From Cronobacter malonaticus LMG 23826 (lineage in GTDB: Bacteria > Pseudomonadota > Gammaproteobacteria > Enterobacterales > Enterobacteriaceae): DNA of 64,000 nt. Under the pieces are notes generated by a model. That model saw only the letters and a program-made list of their open reading frames with translations, searched no databases and was not told the origin of the DNA. The translations under genes were made by a program, and so were the position numbers. Within the stretch, counting starts at the first letter, position 1, and each line of letters opens with the position of its first letter. Below, piece by piece: positions 29,733-55,449 of this stretch. The DNA lies in assembly GCF_001277215.2 (NCBI RefSeq), contig NZ_CP013940.1:186001-250000 (forward strand), read 5' to 3'.

Positions 29733-30020
29733 ATGCTGTATACGCTTTCTCACTCGCCCTGGCAGGTAGATATTCACGCGCTGCTGCGCCTTGTGCGTCC
29801 GGGCGATGACATTCTTCTCATGCAGGACGGCGTGGTCGCCGCGGTTAAAGATAACGGCCATCTCGCCACGCTGCTGGCGTCGCCCGCCCGGGTCGTCGCC
29901 TTACAAAACGATGTGGAAGCTCGCGGGCTTACTGCTCAAATTTCGAGCAGTATCGATACGATTAGCTATACTGAGTTCGTCAAACTTACCGTAAAACACG
30001 CAAGCCAGATGGCCTGGTAA
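29733..30020 (+). CDS. tusB: TusB, sulfur relay subunit
   Basis: A 95-aa DsrH-like subunit of TusBCD. It starts 8 bp after tusC with AAGGAACG upstream. It is the last gene before the str promoter. Confidence 0.94.
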   Translation: MLYTLSHSPWQVDIHALLRLVRPGDDILLMQDGVVAAVKDNGHLATLLASPARVVALQNDVEARGLTAQISSSIDTISYTEFVKLTVKHASQMAW

Positions 30021-30041
30021 CGTGCAAACGCTGTATATTTC

Positions 30042-30070
30042 TTGACACCCTTAAAGCACAGCCCTAAAAT
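30042..30070 (+). promoter_or_regulatory. str operon promoter
   Basis: TTGACA (30042-30047), 17-bp spacer and TAAAAT (30065-30070), a strong sigma-70 promoter just after tusB and 76 bp upstream of rpsL. Confidence 0.9.
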
Positions 30071-30092
30071 TCCGCGTCCTCATATTATATGA

Positions 30093-31088
<996 letters not shown>

Positions 31089-31173
31089 TCCCTGCGGCAT
31101 GTTAGTCACCAGACGGGCGCTTCAGGTAAGCCGCCCGCTCTGGGTAACTTATCCTGAACGCCTAAGGCAATAG

Positions 31174-33297
<2,124 letters not shown>

Positions 33298-33310
33298 GCC
33301 GCAGGGTTAA

Positions 33311-34549
<1,239 letters not shown>

Positions 34550-34566
34550 TTGCTACAGAATTGAAA

Positions 34567-34588
34567 AGGGCGCTTCGGCGCCCTTTTT
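34567..34588 (+). terminator. str operon terminator
   Basis: AGGGCGC / GCGCCCT stem (34567-34573 / 34578-34584), TTCG loop and five T residues, 17 bp after the tufA stop. Confidence 0.95.
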
Positions 34589-34678
34589 GTTTTATAAGGA
34601 AAAGTAGTTTGAAAACATGGTTTGCCGCTGAATAAGCCTTTTCCGCATCATAAAAGACTGCTCCAGTCTCGTTGTAAC

Positions 34679-34697
34679 CATAACCATTCTCATTTAC
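34679..34697 (-). promoter_or_regulatory. Fur box upstream of bfd
   Basis: On the minus strand GTAAATGAGAATGGTTATG matches 13 of 19 positions of the Fur consensus GATAATGATAATCATTATC. It lies 31 bp before bfd, which is iron-repressed in E. coli. Confidence 0.7.
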
Positions 34698-34727
34698 ACT
34701 CTGTGCATAAACTGAACGGGAGTCATC

Positions 34728-34922
34728 ATGTACGTTTGTTTGTGTAACGGTATCAGCGATAAAAAAATACGGCAGGCGGTTCGCCAGCATCATCCCCAGT
34801 CCTTCCAGCAGCTTCGTAAATTTATGCCAATCGGTAATCAGTGCGGTAAATGCGTCCGTGCGGCGCGAGAAATTATGCAGGATGAACTGATGCAAATTCC
34901 GGAGTACCAGGAAATTGCGTAG
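34728..34922 (+). CDS. bfd: Bacterioferritin-associated ferredoxin
   Basis: A 64-aa [2Fe-2S] protein that reduces the haem of bacterioferritin so stored iron is released. Cluster ligands are Cys4, Cys6 (VCLC) and the CGKC pair (Cys39, Cys42). Paired with bfr 65 bp downstream and behind a Fur box. Confidence 0.96.
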   Translation: MYVCLCNGISDKKIRQAVRQHHPQSFQQLRKFMPIGNQCGKCVRAAREIMQDELMQIPEYQEIA

Positions 34923-34987
34923 CCAGAGATTTTGACTTCCTCGCCAACCCATCTACGCTTCATGTAGTGGAAGCGGAGGGAAGCAAA

Positions 34988-35464
34988 ATGAAAGGTGATA
35001 TCAAGATAATAAATTATCTCAATGAATTATTGGGAAACGAGCTTGTCGCAATCAATCAGTACTTTCTCCATGCAAGAATGTTCAAGAACTGGGGCCTTAT
35101 GCGCCTCAACGACGTTGAGTATCATGAATCCATTGATGAGATGAAGCACGCCGATATTTATATTGAGCGTATTCTCTTTCTTGAGGGGATCCCCAACCTT
35201 CAGGACCTGGGCAAGTTACACATTGGTGAAGACGTAGAAGAAATGCTGCGCTCCGATCTCAATCTTGAGATGGAGGGCGCGAAAGACCTTCGCGAGGCCA
35301 TCGCCTACGCCGATTCTATTCATGACTACGTCAGCAGGGACATCATGATAAAAATCCTTGAGGACGAAGAGCACCATATTGACTGGCTGGAAACTGAACT
35401 GGATCTTATCGGTAAAATTGGCCTGCAAAACTACATTCAGTCTCAGATTAAAGAGCAAAGCTAG
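34988..35464 (+). CDS. bfr: Bacterioferritin
   Basis: The 24-mer iron store, 158 aa from [10 protein letters not shown]. Haem ligand Met52 and ferroxidase ligands Glu18, Glu51, His54, Glu94, Glu127 and His130 are all present. I use the ATG at 34988 with GGAGGGAAG upstream; an upstream in-frame start at 34967 adds seven residues not found in Bfr. Confidence 0.97.
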   Translation: MKGDIKIINYLNELLGNELVAINQYFLHARMFKNWGLMRLNDVEYHESIDEMKHADIYIERILFLEGIPNLQDLGKLHIGEDVEEMLRSDLNLEMEGAKDLREAIAYADSIHDYVSRDIMIKILEDEEHHIDWLETELDLIGKIGLQNYIQSQIKEQS

Positions 35465-35467
35465 CCT

Positions 35468-35935
35468 TCAAAGATTTGCTACCTGGAATGTAAAGACGCT
35501 GCATATCAGCCCCGCTGCCGCCAGACATGGCCCAAAAGGTAGCGGGGTTTTACGTAAGGGAGCTTTGCCTTTTATCTGACAGACAACAAACGCAGCTATA
35601 AGACCCATTACAGATGCAATGATTAGCAACAGACTAAGTAACTGCCAACCGTGCCAGGCGCCCAGGGCACCTAAGAATTTCACATCGCCATATCCCAGCC
35701 CTTCATAACCACGCAGAAAACGATAAGCCCAGTAGAAAAAACATAATAGAAGGTATCCGACCAACGCCCCGGCGACGGCATCCGCCAGATGCTGTGGCGC
35801 AAATATGAGATGGTAAGAAAGACCCATCCACAGGAGAGGGCAGGTGAGACGGTCAGGTAGCAGACCATCACGAATATCTTTAATCACGAGCCCTGCGTTT
35901 AACAGCACATATGCTGAGATCCATATCGCGACCAT
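35468..35935 (-). CDS. hopD: Orphan prepilin peptidase (A24 family), HopD type
   Basis: A 155-aa membrane protease of the type IV prepilin peptidase family, containing only the catalytic part: Asp20 (KDIRDGLLPD) and Asp84 in GYGD. The zinc-binding N-methyltransferase domain of full-length GspO/PilD is missing, as in Salmonella HopD. In E. coli gspO and the type II secretion operon lie here; no gsp genes are next to this copy. Convergent with bfr, only 3 bp apart. Confidence 0.85.
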   Translation of the reverse strand: MVAIWISAYVLLNAGLVIKDIRDGLLPDRLTCPLLWMGLSYHLIFAPQHLADAVAGALVGYLLLCFFYWAYRFLRGYEGLGYGDVKFLGALGAWHGWQLLSLLLIIASVMGLIAAFVVCQIKGKAPLRKTPLPFGPCLAAAGLICSVFTFQVANL

Positions 35936-36110
35936 TTTTCTTCCCTGAATTGCGCCACTTATAACACCGTAAAATACGCTTTCCAGCAGTTACGATAAAT
36001 CTACTTCATTCAATAATGCGTGTGGTTTTCCAGAAGAAAAATGCGAAGCACTGGCGTGATACACGGGACTGCGAGACGGTACGAAAGAATGTTTAATTTC
36101 TAATCATTGC

Positions 36111-36627
<517 letters not shown>

Positions 36628-36647
36628 TCAGGTCATTGAGCGATTGA

Positions 36648-39043
<2,396 letters not shown>

Positions 39044-39056
39044 TTTTAGAGGATAA

Positions 39057-39338
<282 letters not shown>

Positions 39339-39342
39339 GTAG

Positions 39343-41271
<1,929 letters not shown>

Positions 41272-41295
41272 TAGAGTAGCGCTCTCTAACAGAAT

Positions 41296-41326
41296 AAACG
41301 GCTCAGCGATGAGCCGTTTATTTTTT
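41296..41326 (+). terminator. S10 operon terminator
   Basis: Perfect 10-bp stem AAACGGCTCA / TGAGCCGTTT with GCGA loop, followed by ATTTTTT. Confidence 0.93.
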
Positions 41327-41347
41327 CTACCCATATCCTGTGAGCGG

Positions 41348-41356
41348 TGTTATAAT
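41348..41356 (+). promoter_or_regulatory. spc operon promoter
   Basis: Extended -10 element TGTTATAAT (41348-41356) just past the S10 terminator, in the position of the E. coli spc promoter. The -35 region is weak, as with many extended -10 promoters. Confidence 0.8.
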
Positions 41357-41424
41357 GCCGCGCCCTCGATTATGGGGATTTTTAACGACCTGAAGTTAGG
41401 TCCCGAAGTAGTAGTTGACATTAG

Positions 41425-42687
<1,263 letters not shown>

Positions 42688-42692
42688 GGTAG

Positions 42693-43007
<315 letters not shown>

Positions 43008-43034
43008 TTGTCACCAATTGAATCACGGGAGTAA

Positions 43035-44342
<1,308 letters not shown>

Positions 44343-44347
44343 GGTAG

Positions 44348-45481
<1,134 letters not shown>

Positions 45482-45488
45482 GTAGCAG

Positions 45489-46820
45489 ATGGCTAAACAA
45501 CCGGGATTAGATTTTCAAAGTGCCAAAGGTGGCCTTGGCGAACTGAAACGCAGACTGCTGTTTGTTATCGGTGCGCTGATTGTGTTCCGAATTGGCTCTT
45601 TTATTCCAATCCCTGGTATTGATGCCGCTGTACTTGCCAAACTGCTTGAGCAACAGCGTGGTACCATCATTGAAATGTTCAACATGTTCTCTGGTGGTGC
45701 TCTTAGCCGTGCTTCTATCTTCGCTCTGGGTATTATGCCGTATATTTCGGCCTCTATTATTATCCAGCTGTTGACCGTCGTTCATCCGACGCTGGCAGAA
45801 ATGAAGAAAGAAGGGGAGTCTGGTCGTCGCAAGATCAGCCAGTACACCCGTTACGGTACTCTGGTGCTGGCAATATTTCAGTCGATCGGTATCGCTACTG
45901 GTCTGCCGAATATGCCTGGTATGCAAGGCCTGGTAATTAATCCGGGCTTTGCATTCTATTTCACCGCTGTTGTGAGTCTGGTTACCGGGACAATGTTCCT
46001 GATGTGGCTGGGCGAACAGATTACTGAACGTGGTATCGGTAACGGTATCTCAATCATAATCTTCGCGGGTATCGTTGCGGGACTTCCGCCGGCCATTGGC
46101 CATACCATCGAGCAAGCGCGGCAAGGCGACCTGCACTTCCTCCTGTTGCTGTTGGTTGCAGTATTAGTATTCGCAGTGACTTTCTTTGTTGTGTTTGTTG
46201 AGCGTGGTCAGCGCCGTATCGTCGTTAACTATGCGAAACGTCAGCAAGGTCGTCGTGTCTATGCTGCACAGAGCACACATTTACCGCTGAAAGTGAACAT
46301 GGCTGGGGTTATTCCGGCGATTTTCGCTTCCAGTATTATTCTGTTCCCGGCGACCATCGCGTCATGGTTCGGGGGCGGTACTGGTTGGAACTGGCTGACA
46401 ACAATTTCGCTGTATTTGCAGCCTGGGCAACCGCTTTATGTGTTACTCTATGCGTCTGCAATCATCTTCTTCTGTTTCTTCTACACGGCGTTGGTTTTCA
46501 ACCCGCGTGAGACAGCAGATAACCTGAAGAAGTCCGGTGCATTTGTACCAGGAATTCGTCCGGGAGAACAAACGGCGAAGTATATCGATAAAGTAATGAC
46601 ACGCCTGACTTTGGTTGGCGCGCTGTATATTACTTTCATTTGCCTGATCCCGGAGTTCATGCGTGACGCAATGAAAGTTCCGTTCTATTTCGGTGGAACG
46701 TCGTTACTTATCGTTGTTGTTGTGATCATGGACTTTATGGCTCAAGTGCAAACTCTGATGATGTCTAGTCAGTATGAGTCTGCATTGAAGAAAGCGAACC
46801 TCAAAGGCTATGGCCGTTAA
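45489..46820 (+). CDS. secY: Protein translocase channel SecY
   Basis: 443 aa; ten transmembrane segments forming the SecYEG channel for protein export and membrane insertion. Plug and pore-ring regions look usual (PGIDAAVL near the start; [17 protein letters not shown]). Confidence 0.99.
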   Translation: MAKQPGLDFQSAKGGLGELKRRLLFVIGALIVFRIGSFIPIPGIDAAVLAKLLEQQRGTIIEMFNMFSGGALSRASIFALGIMPYISASIIIQLLTVVHPTLAEMKKEGESGRRKISQYTRYGTLVLAIFQSIGIATGLPNMPGMQGLVINPGFAFYFTAVVSLVTGTMFLMWLGEQITERGIGNGISIIIFAGIVAGLPPAIGHTIEQARQGDLHFLLLLLVAVLVFAVTFFVVFVERGQRRIVVNYAKRQQGRRVYAAQSTHLPLKVNMAGVIPAIFASSIILFPATIASWFGGGTGWNWLTTISLYLQPGQPLYVLLYASAIIFFCFFYTALVFNPRETADNLKKSGAFVPGIRPGEQTAKYIDKVMTRLTLVGALYITFICLIPEFMRDAMKVPFYFGGTSLLIVVVVIMDFMAQVQTLMMSSQYESALKKANLKGYGR

Positions 46821-46967
<147 letters not shown>

Positions 46968-47002
46968 TTATCTCGCATATTTTTCTTGCAAAGTTGGGTT
47001 GA

Positions 47003-47030
47003 GCTGGCTAGATTAGCCAGCCAATCTTTT
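47003..47030 (+). terminator. Hairpin after rpmJ
   Basis: Perfect 8-bp stem GCTGGCTA / TAGCCAGC with a 3-nt loop, then CAATCTTTT. It lies between rpmJ and the alpha-operon leader; a partial terminator or RNA-stabilising element. Confidence 0.6.
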
Positions 47031-47037
47031 GTATGTC

Positions 47038-47470
<433 letters not shown>

Positions 47471-47483
47471 TCGGGGTGATTGA

Positions 47484-47876
<393 letters not shown>

Positions 47877-47889
47877 CGCCCGTTTTTAG

Positions 47890-48528
<639 letters not shown>

Positions 48529-48553
48529 AGCTTAGTACCAAAGAGAGGACACA

Positions 48554-49543
48554 ATGCAGGGTTCTGTGACAGAGTTTCTAAAACCGCGCCTGGTAGATAT
48601 CGAGCAAGTGAGTTCGACGCACGCCAAGGTGACCCTTGAGCCTTTAGAGCGTGGCTTTGGCCATACTCTGGGTAACGCACTGCGCCGTATTCTGCTTTCA
48701 TCGATGCCGGGTTGCGCGGTGACCGAGGTTGAGATTGATGGTGTACTGCACGAGTACAGCACCAAAGAAGGCGTTCAGGAAGATATCCTGGAAATCCTGC
48801 TCAACCTGAAAGGGCTGGCGGTGAGAGTTCAGGGTAAAGATGAAGTCGTACTTACTCTGAATAAATCTGGCATTGGCCCTGTAACCGCAGCCGACATCAC
48901 CCATGATGGTGATGTCGAAATCGTCAAGCCGCAGCATGTGATCTGCCACCTGACCGATGAAAACGCATCTATTAGCATGCGTATCAAAGTTCAGCGCGGC
49001 CGTGGTTATGTGCCGGCGTCTGCCCGAATTCATTCGGAAGAAGATGAGCGCCCAATCGGCCGTCTGCTGGTCGACGCTTGCTACAGCCCTGTAGAACGTA
49101 TTGCCTACAATGTTGAAGCAGCGCGTGTAGAACAGCGTACCGACCTGGACAAGCTGGTCATCGAAATGGAAACCAACGGCACAATCGATCCTGAAGAGGC
49201 GATTCGTCGTGCGGCGACCATTCTGGCAGAACAACTTGAAGCTTTCGTTGACTTACGTGATGTACGTCAGCCGGAAGTTAAAGAAGAGAAACCAGAATTC
49301 GATCCGATCCTGCTGCGCCCTGTTGACGATCTGGAATTGACTGTCCGCTCTGCTAACTGCCTTAAGGCAGAAGCTATCCACTATATCGGTGATCTGGTAC
49401 AGCGTACCGAGGTTGAGCTGCTCAAAACGCCTAACCTTGGTAAAAAATCTCTTACTGAGATTAAAGACGTGCTGGCCTCCCGTGGTCTGTCTCTGGGCAT
49501 GCGCCTGGAAAACTGGCCACCGGCAAGCATTGCTGACGAGTAA
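48554..49543 (+). CDS. rpoA: RNA polymerase alpha subunit
   Basis: 329 aa; N-terminal dimerisation/assembly domain, linker (about 235-250) and C-terminal domain that binds UP elements and CRP ([16 protein letters not shown]). Confidence 0.99.
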
Positions 49544-49559
49544 CCGGATCACAGGTTAA

Positions 49560-49970
<411 letters not shown>

Positions 49971-49985
49971 TTTGCAGTGAAGTGA

Positions 49986-50011
49986 AAAAACCCGCCTCGG
50001 CGGGTTTTTTT
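49986..50011 (+). terminator. Alpha operon terminator
   Basis: CCCGC / GCGGG stem with CTCG loop, A-tract before and seven T residues after. Confidence 0.93.
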
Positions 50012-50087
50012 ATACCTGTTGTTTCTTGCATCAATCGCCTATGCTTCTTCTCTGTTCTTCTTTCTCATTCCCTGTCAGGAGGCCGCT

Positions 50088-50453
50088 ATGTGGTTAATGG
50101 ATCAGTGGGCTGAGCGTCATATTCTCGAAGCCCAGCAAAAAGGCGAATTCGACAATCTACCCGGTACTGGCGAGCCGTTAATCCTGAATGACGATTCTCA
50201 TTTGTCCCCTGAGCTACGGGTAGGTTATCGGCTATTGAAAAATGCAGGCTTTCTTCCTCCCGAACTTGAAGCGCGGAAAGAAGCGCTGATGCTTAACGAT
50301 CTGCTTGCGGAAATTAACCAGCAGCATCCGGATTACCAGCATGTCTGTAAAAGGCTGACGTTACTTGAGCTGAAATTAAAACAGGCTGGATTGAGTACAG
50401 ACTTTTTACATGGCAGTTATGCCCGCGCTGTCGCCAGTAAAATGGAGGAGTAA
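50088..50453 (+). CDS. yhdN: YhdN, DUF1992 protein
   Basis: A 121-aa cytosolic protein of the DUF1992/DnaJ-homologue-28 group (MWLMDQWAERHILEAQQKGEFDNLPG). Function unknown. Start at 50088 behind AGGAGG; an upstream in-frame start at 50019 is unlikely. It precedes zntR by 2 bp, so they form one transcript. Confidence 0.9.
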   Translation: MWLMDQWAERHILEAQQKGEFDNLPGTGEPLILNDDSHLSPELRVGYRLLKNAGFLPPELEARKEALMLNDLLAEINQQHPDYQHVCKRLTLLELKLKQAGLSTDFLHGSYARAVASKMEE

Positions 50454-50455
50454 CC

Positions 50456-50881
50456 ATGTACCGTATTGGAGAGCTTGCTCGTCTGGCTGACGTTACGCCT
50501 GACACTGTGCGTTATTACGAGAAGCAAAAGATGATGGAGCATGAAATCCGCACCGAAGGTGGTTTCAGGCTCTATACAGAAAACGATTTGCGGCGCCTGC
50601 GCTTTATCCGACATGCGCGTCAGCTCGGCTTTACGCTCGAGGCGATACGCGAGCTATTATCGATCCGAATTGATCCCGAGCATCACACCTGTCAGGAGTC
50701 GAAGAGTATTGTTCAGGCGCGACTGCATGAAGTGGACAGCAGAATACAGGAATTACAAAACATGCGCGCTTCGCTGCAAAAGCTAAATGATGCGTGCTGC
50801 GGAACGGCACACAGCAGTGTTTATTGCTCGATCCTGGAAACACTCGAGCAAGGCGCGAACGGTGAGAGCGGCCAACATTGA
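50456..50881 (+). CDS. zntR: Zinc-responsive MerR-family activator ZntR
   Basis: A 141-aa MerR-type regulator that activates the zinc exporter gene zntA (not in this window). Winged-helix DNA-binding domain (1-70), dimerisation helix, and zinc ligands Cys79, Cys114, Cys115, His119 and Cys124, as in E. coli ZntR. Confidence 0.96.
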   Translation: MYRIGELARLADVTPDTVRYYEKQKMMEHEIRTEGGFRLYTENDLRRLRFIRHARQLGFTLEAIRELLSIRIDPEHHTCQESKSIVQARLHEVDSRIQELQNMRASLQKLNDACCGTAHSSVYCSILETLEQGANGESGQH

Positions 50882-50933
50882 TCTTTTTCATGAGCAAGCC
50901 TACACTTGCCGCGAATTCAGCACAGGAGTATTT

Positions 50934-51197
50934 ATGAACCGGTACAAACATACGAAGGGGCAAATTCAGGATAATGCGATTGAGGCCCTGCTACATGATC
51001 CACTGTTTCGCCAGCGCGTTGAAAAGAATCTAAAAGGGAAAGGCAGCTATCAGCGTAAAGCGAAACACGGTAAGAGAGGTAACTGGGAGGCCAGTGGCAA
51101 ACAAGCAAATCGCTTTTTTACCACTGGCCTTCTGCTTTCAGGAACGGTTAAGGACGATGTTCGTTCTGTTGTTTCAGCAAATCACGGATTTCGGTAA
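50934..51197 (+). CDS. arfA: Alternative ribosome-rescue factor A
   Basis: ArfA recruits RF2 to ribosomes stalled on non-stop mRNA. The 87-aa reading frame starts [19 protein letters not shown] behind AGGAG. As in E. coli, a hairpin with 10-bp arms (51088-51097 / 51121-51130) lies inside the coding sequence, with a T6 run in the loop. RNase III cleavage or termination there yields a non-stop message, so full protein is made only when tmRNA fails. The active product would be about 55 aa. The last 50 nt overlap mscL on the other strand. Confidence 0.93.
   Translation: MNRYKHTKGQIQDNAIEALLHDPLFRQRVEKNLKGKGSYQRKAKHGKRGNWEASGKQANRFFTTGLLLSGTVKDDVRSVVSANHGFR
51088..51130 (+). promoter_or_regulatory. 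arfA intragenic hairpin (non-stop mRNA generator)
   Basis: AGGCCAGTGG / CCACTGGCCT, 10-bp perfect arms and a 23-nt loop ending in TTTTTT. It corresponds to the E. coli arfA hairpin cut by RNase III and linked to tmRNA control. Confidence 0.85.
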
Positions 51198-51555
51198 GCA
51201 GCACTTCTTCTTTGCTGGGGCCCGGAGCTTCCTTCGGTTTTTTCTGGTGTAATTTATTAATTACCTTAATTGCCAGGAAAATAGCGAAAGCGACGATTAC
51301 AAAATCGAATACGTTCTGAATAAACACACCATAATGCATGATAACCGCTGGCGTATCGCCAACCGCAGGGCGTAATGTCAAAGCGAACTGCTTGAAGTCG
51401 ATACCGCCGATCAGTAACCCTAGTGGCGGCATAATAATATCGGCAACAAGTGACGAGACAATCTTACCGAAAGCCGCACCGATAATGACACCCACTGCCA
51501 GGTCCACCACATTTCCGCGCATCGCGAATTCACGAAACTCTTTAAAAAAACTCAT
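51148..51555 (-). CDS. mscL: Large-conductance mechanosensitive channel
   Basis: A 135-aa pentameric channel that opens under membrane tension to release solutes. N-terminal amphipathic helix ([14 protein letters not shown]), TM1 [20 protein letters not shown]2 near residues 75-100 and a cytoplasmic helix bundle. The start at 51555 (MSFFKEF) has GGGAG upstream; seven extra codons are in frame before it. Confidence 0.95.
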   Translation of the reverse strand: MSFFKEFREFAMRGNVVDLAVGVIIGAAFGKIVSSLVADIIMPPLGLLIGGIDFKQFALTLRPAVGDTPAVIMHYGVFIQNVFDFVIVAFAIFLAIKVINKLHQKKPKEAPGPSKEEVLLTEIRDLLKQQNEHRP

Positions 51556-51709
51556 TTTTAACTCCCTGGATTTCAAAGCCTACCTAAGTCTAACAAAGGA
51601 AATATGATTTTCCATTTTCGCGCTGGTTTGCAAATGACTTTTGTAGCCCTGCAAATATTGCGGATAATATGGCACGAAAATAATAAAGGCGGCCGCAGCC
51701 GCCAGATAA

Positions 51710-53086
51710 TTATAAAAAGAACGGGCTTGGCTGGAACAGGCGCTCGACATCGGTGACGAATTTTTTATCGGTCAGGAACATAATCACGTGGTCGCCCTGC
51801 TCGATACGTAAATTGTCATTGGCGATCATGACATCATTACCGCGAACAACGGCACCGATAATGGTGCCTGGCGGCAGTTTGATATCATCGATGACCCGCC
51901 CGACTACCCTGGACGTCGTTTCGTCGCCATGCGCTACGGCTTCGATAGCTTCAGCTACACCACGGCGTAAAGAGGAAACGCTGACGATATCGGCCTTGCG
52001 CACATGGCCAAGCAGCGCGGAAATCGTGGCTTGTTGCGGCGAGATAGCTATATCGATCACACTTCCCTGCACCAGATCCACATAAGCGCGCCGCTGGATC
52101 AGCACCATAACTTTTTTGGCACCCATCCGTTTGGCGAGCATAGCGGACATAATATTCGCTTCGTCATCGTTAGTGACAGCAATAAAGAGATCCACCTGAT
52201 CGATATGCTCTTCCGCGAGCAGTTCCTGATCCGACGCGTCGCCATAAAAAACGATCGTATGCTGGAGTTTTTCGGCAAGCTCCGCCGCGCGCTGTTGATC
52301 GCGCTCGATAAGCTTAACGCTGTAGTCTTTTTCCAGCCGCTGCGCGAGGCCTGCGCCGATATTGCCGCCGCCGACCAGCATGATGCGTTTATATGGCTTT
52401 TCAAGACGCTGAAGTTCGCTCATGACAGCGCGAATATGTTGCGATGCCGCGATAAAGAACACCTCATCGCCTGCCTCCACAATAGTGGAACCCTGCGGTC
52501 TGATCGGCCTGTCGTGGCGAAAAATAGCGGCCACGCGGGTGTCGATATGCGGCATATGTTCGCGCATGGTCGACAGCGCATTGCCGACCAGCGGCCCGCC
52601 ATAATAGGCTTTTACCACCGCGAGGCTGACTTTACCTTCGGCGAAATTCACCACCTGCAACGCGCCCGGATATTCAATCAGCCGGTAGATATTATCAATG
52701 ACCAGCTGTTCGGGAGCTATCAGATGATCGATGGGCACCGCCTCAGGCGTGAACAGACGCTCGGCGTCACGGACATAATCTGGCGCACGGATACGCGCGA
52801 TGCGGTTGGGCGTATTGAAAAGCGAATACGCCACCTGGCAGGCAATCATGTTTGTTTCATCTGAGCTGGTCACCGCAACCAGCATATCCGCGTCATCGGC
52901 ACCGGCTTCGCGCAGAACGCGCGGATGGGAGCCGTGTCCCTGCACGACGCGCAGATCAAATTTATCCTGAAGGACGCGAAGGCGATCGCTGTTGGTATCG
53001 ACAACGGTAATGTCGTTATTTTCACCCACCAGGTTTTCCGCCAGGGTGCCGCCCACCTGACCGGCACCCAAAATGATAATTTTCAT
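51710..53086 (-). CDS. trkA: Trk potassium uptake regulator TrkA
   Basis: A 458-aa peripheral NAD-binding subunit of the TrkH/TrkG potassium uptake systems. Two RCK halves, each with a Rossmann motif: GAGQVGG (7-13) and GGGNIGAG (about 239). In one direction with rsmB-fmt-def, 39 bp after rsmB. Confidence 0.96.
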   Translation of the reverse strand: MKIIILGAGQVGGTLAENLVGENNDITVVDTNSDRLRVLQDKFDLRVVQGHGSHPRVLREAGADDADMLVAVTSSDETNMIACQVAYSLFNTPNRIARIRAPDYVRDAERLFTPEAVPIDHLIAPEQLVIDNIYRLIEYPGALQVVNFAEGKVSLAVVKAYYGGPLVGNALSTMREHMPHIDTRVAAIFRHDRPIRPQGSTIVEAGDEVFFIAASQHIRAVMSELQRLEKPYKRIMLVGGGNIGAGLAQRLEKDYSVKLIERDQQRAAELAEKLQHTIVFYGDASDQELLAEEHIDQVDLFIAVTNDDEANIMSAMLAKRMGAKKVMVLIQRRAYVDLVQGSVIDIAISPQQATISALLGHVRKADIVSVSSLRRGVAEAIEAVAHGDETTSRVVGRVIDDIKLPPGTIIGAVVRGNDVMIANDNLRIEQGDHVIMFLTDKKFVTDVERLFQPSPFFL

Positions 53087-53125
53087 TGTTGTGCTTCACC
53101 CATGCGGGGCCGCCAGCGGGCCCGG

Positions 53126-54415
53126 TTACTTTTTAATTAGCTTAGCGTAAAAGAAGCCGTCGCCTTCGGTGGCGCCGGGCAGATTCTGAATGCCGGGTGT
53201 ATGCTGCGATCCCGTACCGTCCAACTGCGCATCCGGCGTTCTGGTTAAAAACGCCCGAATCTGTTCGCTATTTTCATCCGGTAAAACGGAGCAGGTGGCA
53301 TACAGCAATGTACCGCCCGGTTTGAGATGCGGCCAGATAGCGTCGAGAATTTCAGACTGCAATTGTGCCAGCTCATTAATATCAGAATCACGACGCAGCC
53401 ATTTAATATCCGGATGACGGCGGATAACGCCGGTGGCGGAGCAGGGAGCATCAAGAAGGATTCGATCGAATTGCGTATCGCCGCACCAGGTCGACGGGAA
53501 ACGCCCATCACCCACTTTAACGTCGGCTTTCACCTTCAGACGTTTGAGATTTTCATAGACGCGGGAAATACGCTGTGCGTCCACATCGACGGCCATTACG
53601 CTTGCTTGCGGCGCGGCTTCCAGAATATGCGTAGTTTTTCCGCCTGGTGCGGCGCACAGATCGAGAATCGTCTCACCGTTTTGCGGCGCTAACAGCTCGA
53701 CACAGCCCTGTGCCGAGGCGTCCTGAACCGTAACCCAGCCCTGCTCAAAGCCAGGCAGCGCGCTCACCGGCGCTGGTGCGTCAAGGCGTATGGCGTCCGG
53801 GTAACGCGGGTGGATATGTCCCGTCATGCCGTTTTCTTCCAGCAGCGTAAGCCATTCATCGCGAGAATGATGCTGGCGATTGACGCGAAGCCACATCGGG
53901 GGGCGTTCGTTGTTCGCTTCCACAATGGCTTGCCACTCCCGGGGCCAGGCGGTTTGAAGCCTGTTCAGCAACCACATCGGGTGTAACCAGCGCGCATCCT
54001 GGCCGGCAAATTCAGCCAGCAGTTCGTCCTGCTGGCGCTGAAATTGACGCAATACGCCATTAATCAGCCCTTTAAACTGCATGCGCTTAATAGCAACTGC
54101 GCCTTCTACCGTCTCAGCCAACGCCGCGTGTGGCGGGATGCGGGTATAAAGAAGCTGATACAAGCCCACCATGATTAAATAATGAATGGTGCGTTGCTTA
54201 CCCGTCATCGGGCGTGACATTAGTTTATTGATAAGCCATTCGAGCTGCGAGAGCGTGCGCAGCACGCCGAAACAGAGTTCCTGTAACAGCGCTTTGTCTT
54301 TATCAGAGACTTTATGCTGGAGCGGCGGCAGAACGGTACTTAGGGACTGGCCTTTTTCGACTACCTGTTCGATAGCCTGCGCCGCCAGACTGCGGAGATT
54401 AATGGATTTTTTCAT
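53126..54415 (-). CDS. rsmB: 16S rRNA m5C967 methyltransferase
   Basis: A 429-aa SAM-dependent enzyme that methylates C967 of 16S rRNA. The N-terminal NusB-like domain (about 1-140) binds RNA. The catalytic domain has [13 protein letters not shown], the PC motif DAPCSATGV and the second cysteine in ATCSVL. Start at 54415 ([15 protein letters not shown]) follows the E. coli start; an in-frame extension to 54514 runs into fmt and is not used. Confidence 0.95.
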   Translation of the reverse strand: MKKSINLRSLAAQAIEQVVEKGQSLSTVLPPLQHKVSDKDKALLQELCFGVLRTLSQLEWLINKLMSRPMTGKQRTIHYLIMVGLYQLLYTRIPPHAALAETVEGAVAIKRMQFKGLINGVLRQFQRQQDELLAEFAGQDARWLHPMWLLNRLQTAWPREWQAIVEANNERPPMWLRVNRQHHSRDEWLTLLEENGMTGHIHPRYPDAIRLDAPAPVSALPGFEQGWVTVQDASAQGCVELLAPQNGETILDLCAAPGGKTTHILEAAPQASVMAVDVDAQRISRVYENLKRLKVKADVKVGDGRFPSTWCGDTQFDRILLDAPCSATGVIRRHPDIKWLRRDSDINELAQLQSEILDAIWPHLKPGGTLLYATCSVLPDENSEQIRAFLTRTPDAQLDGTGSQHTPGIQNLPGATEGDGFFYAKLIKK

Positions 54416-54444
54416 AGCCACGGGCAGGTTAACCTGCGTCTGAA

Positions 54445-54470
54445 ATAAAAAGACCCGGAAAACCGGGCTG
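54445..54470 (-). terminator. Weak hairpin between fmt and rsmB
   Basis: On the minus strand CCCGG-TTTT-CCGGG followed by TCTTTTTATTTC. The short stem could partly terminate fmt transcripts before rsmB. Confidence 0.5.
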
Positions 54471-54483
54471 TTAATGCCGACAC

Positions 54484-55431
54484 TCAGGCGAGGATATTGC
54501 CTGGCGTAAACCACTCCCGGCGGGAGTTTAAGATATCCTGCGCTGACATCGGTTTTTTACCGGCAGGCTGGAGTTCTTCCAGATTAAGGATGCCATCAGT
54601 CGTCGCTATCTGGATACCCTGTTTACCGGCATCAAGAATAGTGCCTGGTGCAGCGTTACTCTGCTGATGGATAACCGACGCCTTCCAGACTTTCACAGGC
54701 TGTTCGTCAATCATGAAAAAGCTGACCGGCCAGGGGTTAAACGCGCGGATACAGCGTTCAAGCCGCACAGCGGAAAGCGTCCAGTCGAGACGGGCCTCTT
54801 CTTTACTGAGCTTCTCTGCATACGTCGCCTGTACGTCATCCTGCTTTTCAGGAACTGCGCGGCCTGCGGCCAAATCCTCAAGCGTGGCGAGCAGCCCTTG
54901 CGGGCCAAGCTGTGCCAGCTTGTCATACAGAGAGGCGCTGGTGTCCTCATCAGTAATCGGGCAGGAAAGCTTACGCAACATGTCGCCGGTATCGAGCCCT
55001 TTGTCCATTTGCATGATAGTCACGCCGGTTTCGGCATCGCCCGCCCACAGCGAACGCTGAATAGGCGCCGCACCGCGCCAGCGCGGAAGCAGCGAGCCGT
55101 GTACGTTAATACAGCCCAGGCGAGGCATCGCCAGCACCGCTTCCGGAAGAATCAAACCGTAAGCGACGACCACCATGACATCGGCATTCAGCGCGGCCAC
55201 AAGCTCCTGGTTCTCCGCGGGACGCAGAGATTTCGGCTGAAAGACCGGAATGTCGTTTTCCTGCGCCAGCACTTTTACCGGCCCTGGCATCAGCTTTTTG
55301 CCACGGCCCGCCGGACGGTCTGGCTGAGTGAACACGCCAACTACCTGATGCGAAGAGGATAACAGCGCGTCAAGATGACGCGCTGCGAAATCCGGCGTAC
55401 CGGCGAAGATAATGCGAAGTGACTCGGACAC
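54484..55431 (-). CDS. fmt: Methionyl-tRNA formyltransferase
   Basis: A 315-aa enzyme that formylates initiator Met-tRNA with 10-formyl-THF. Formyltransferase motif [17 protein letters not shown] and the C-terminal tRNA-binding OB domain are intact. It follows def by 18 bp, pairing formylation with deformylation. Confidence 0.97.
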   Translation of the reverse strand: MSESLRIIFAGTPDFAARHLDALLSSSHQVVGVFTQPDRPAGRGKKLMPGPVKVLAQENDIPVFQPKSLRPAENQELVAALNADVMVVVAYGLILPEAVLAMPRLGCINVHGSLLPRWRGAAPIQRSLWAGDAETGVTIMQMDKGLDTGDMLRKLSCPITDEDTSASLYDKLAQLGPQGLLATLEDLAAGRAVPEKQDDVQATYAEKLSKEEARLDWTLSAVRLERCIRAFNPWPVSFFMIDEQPVKVWKASVIHQQSNAAPGTILDAGKQGIQIATTDGILNLEELQPAGKKPMSAQDILNSRREWFTPGNILA

Positions 55432-55449
55432 GTTATTCCCTGTCTTTAT

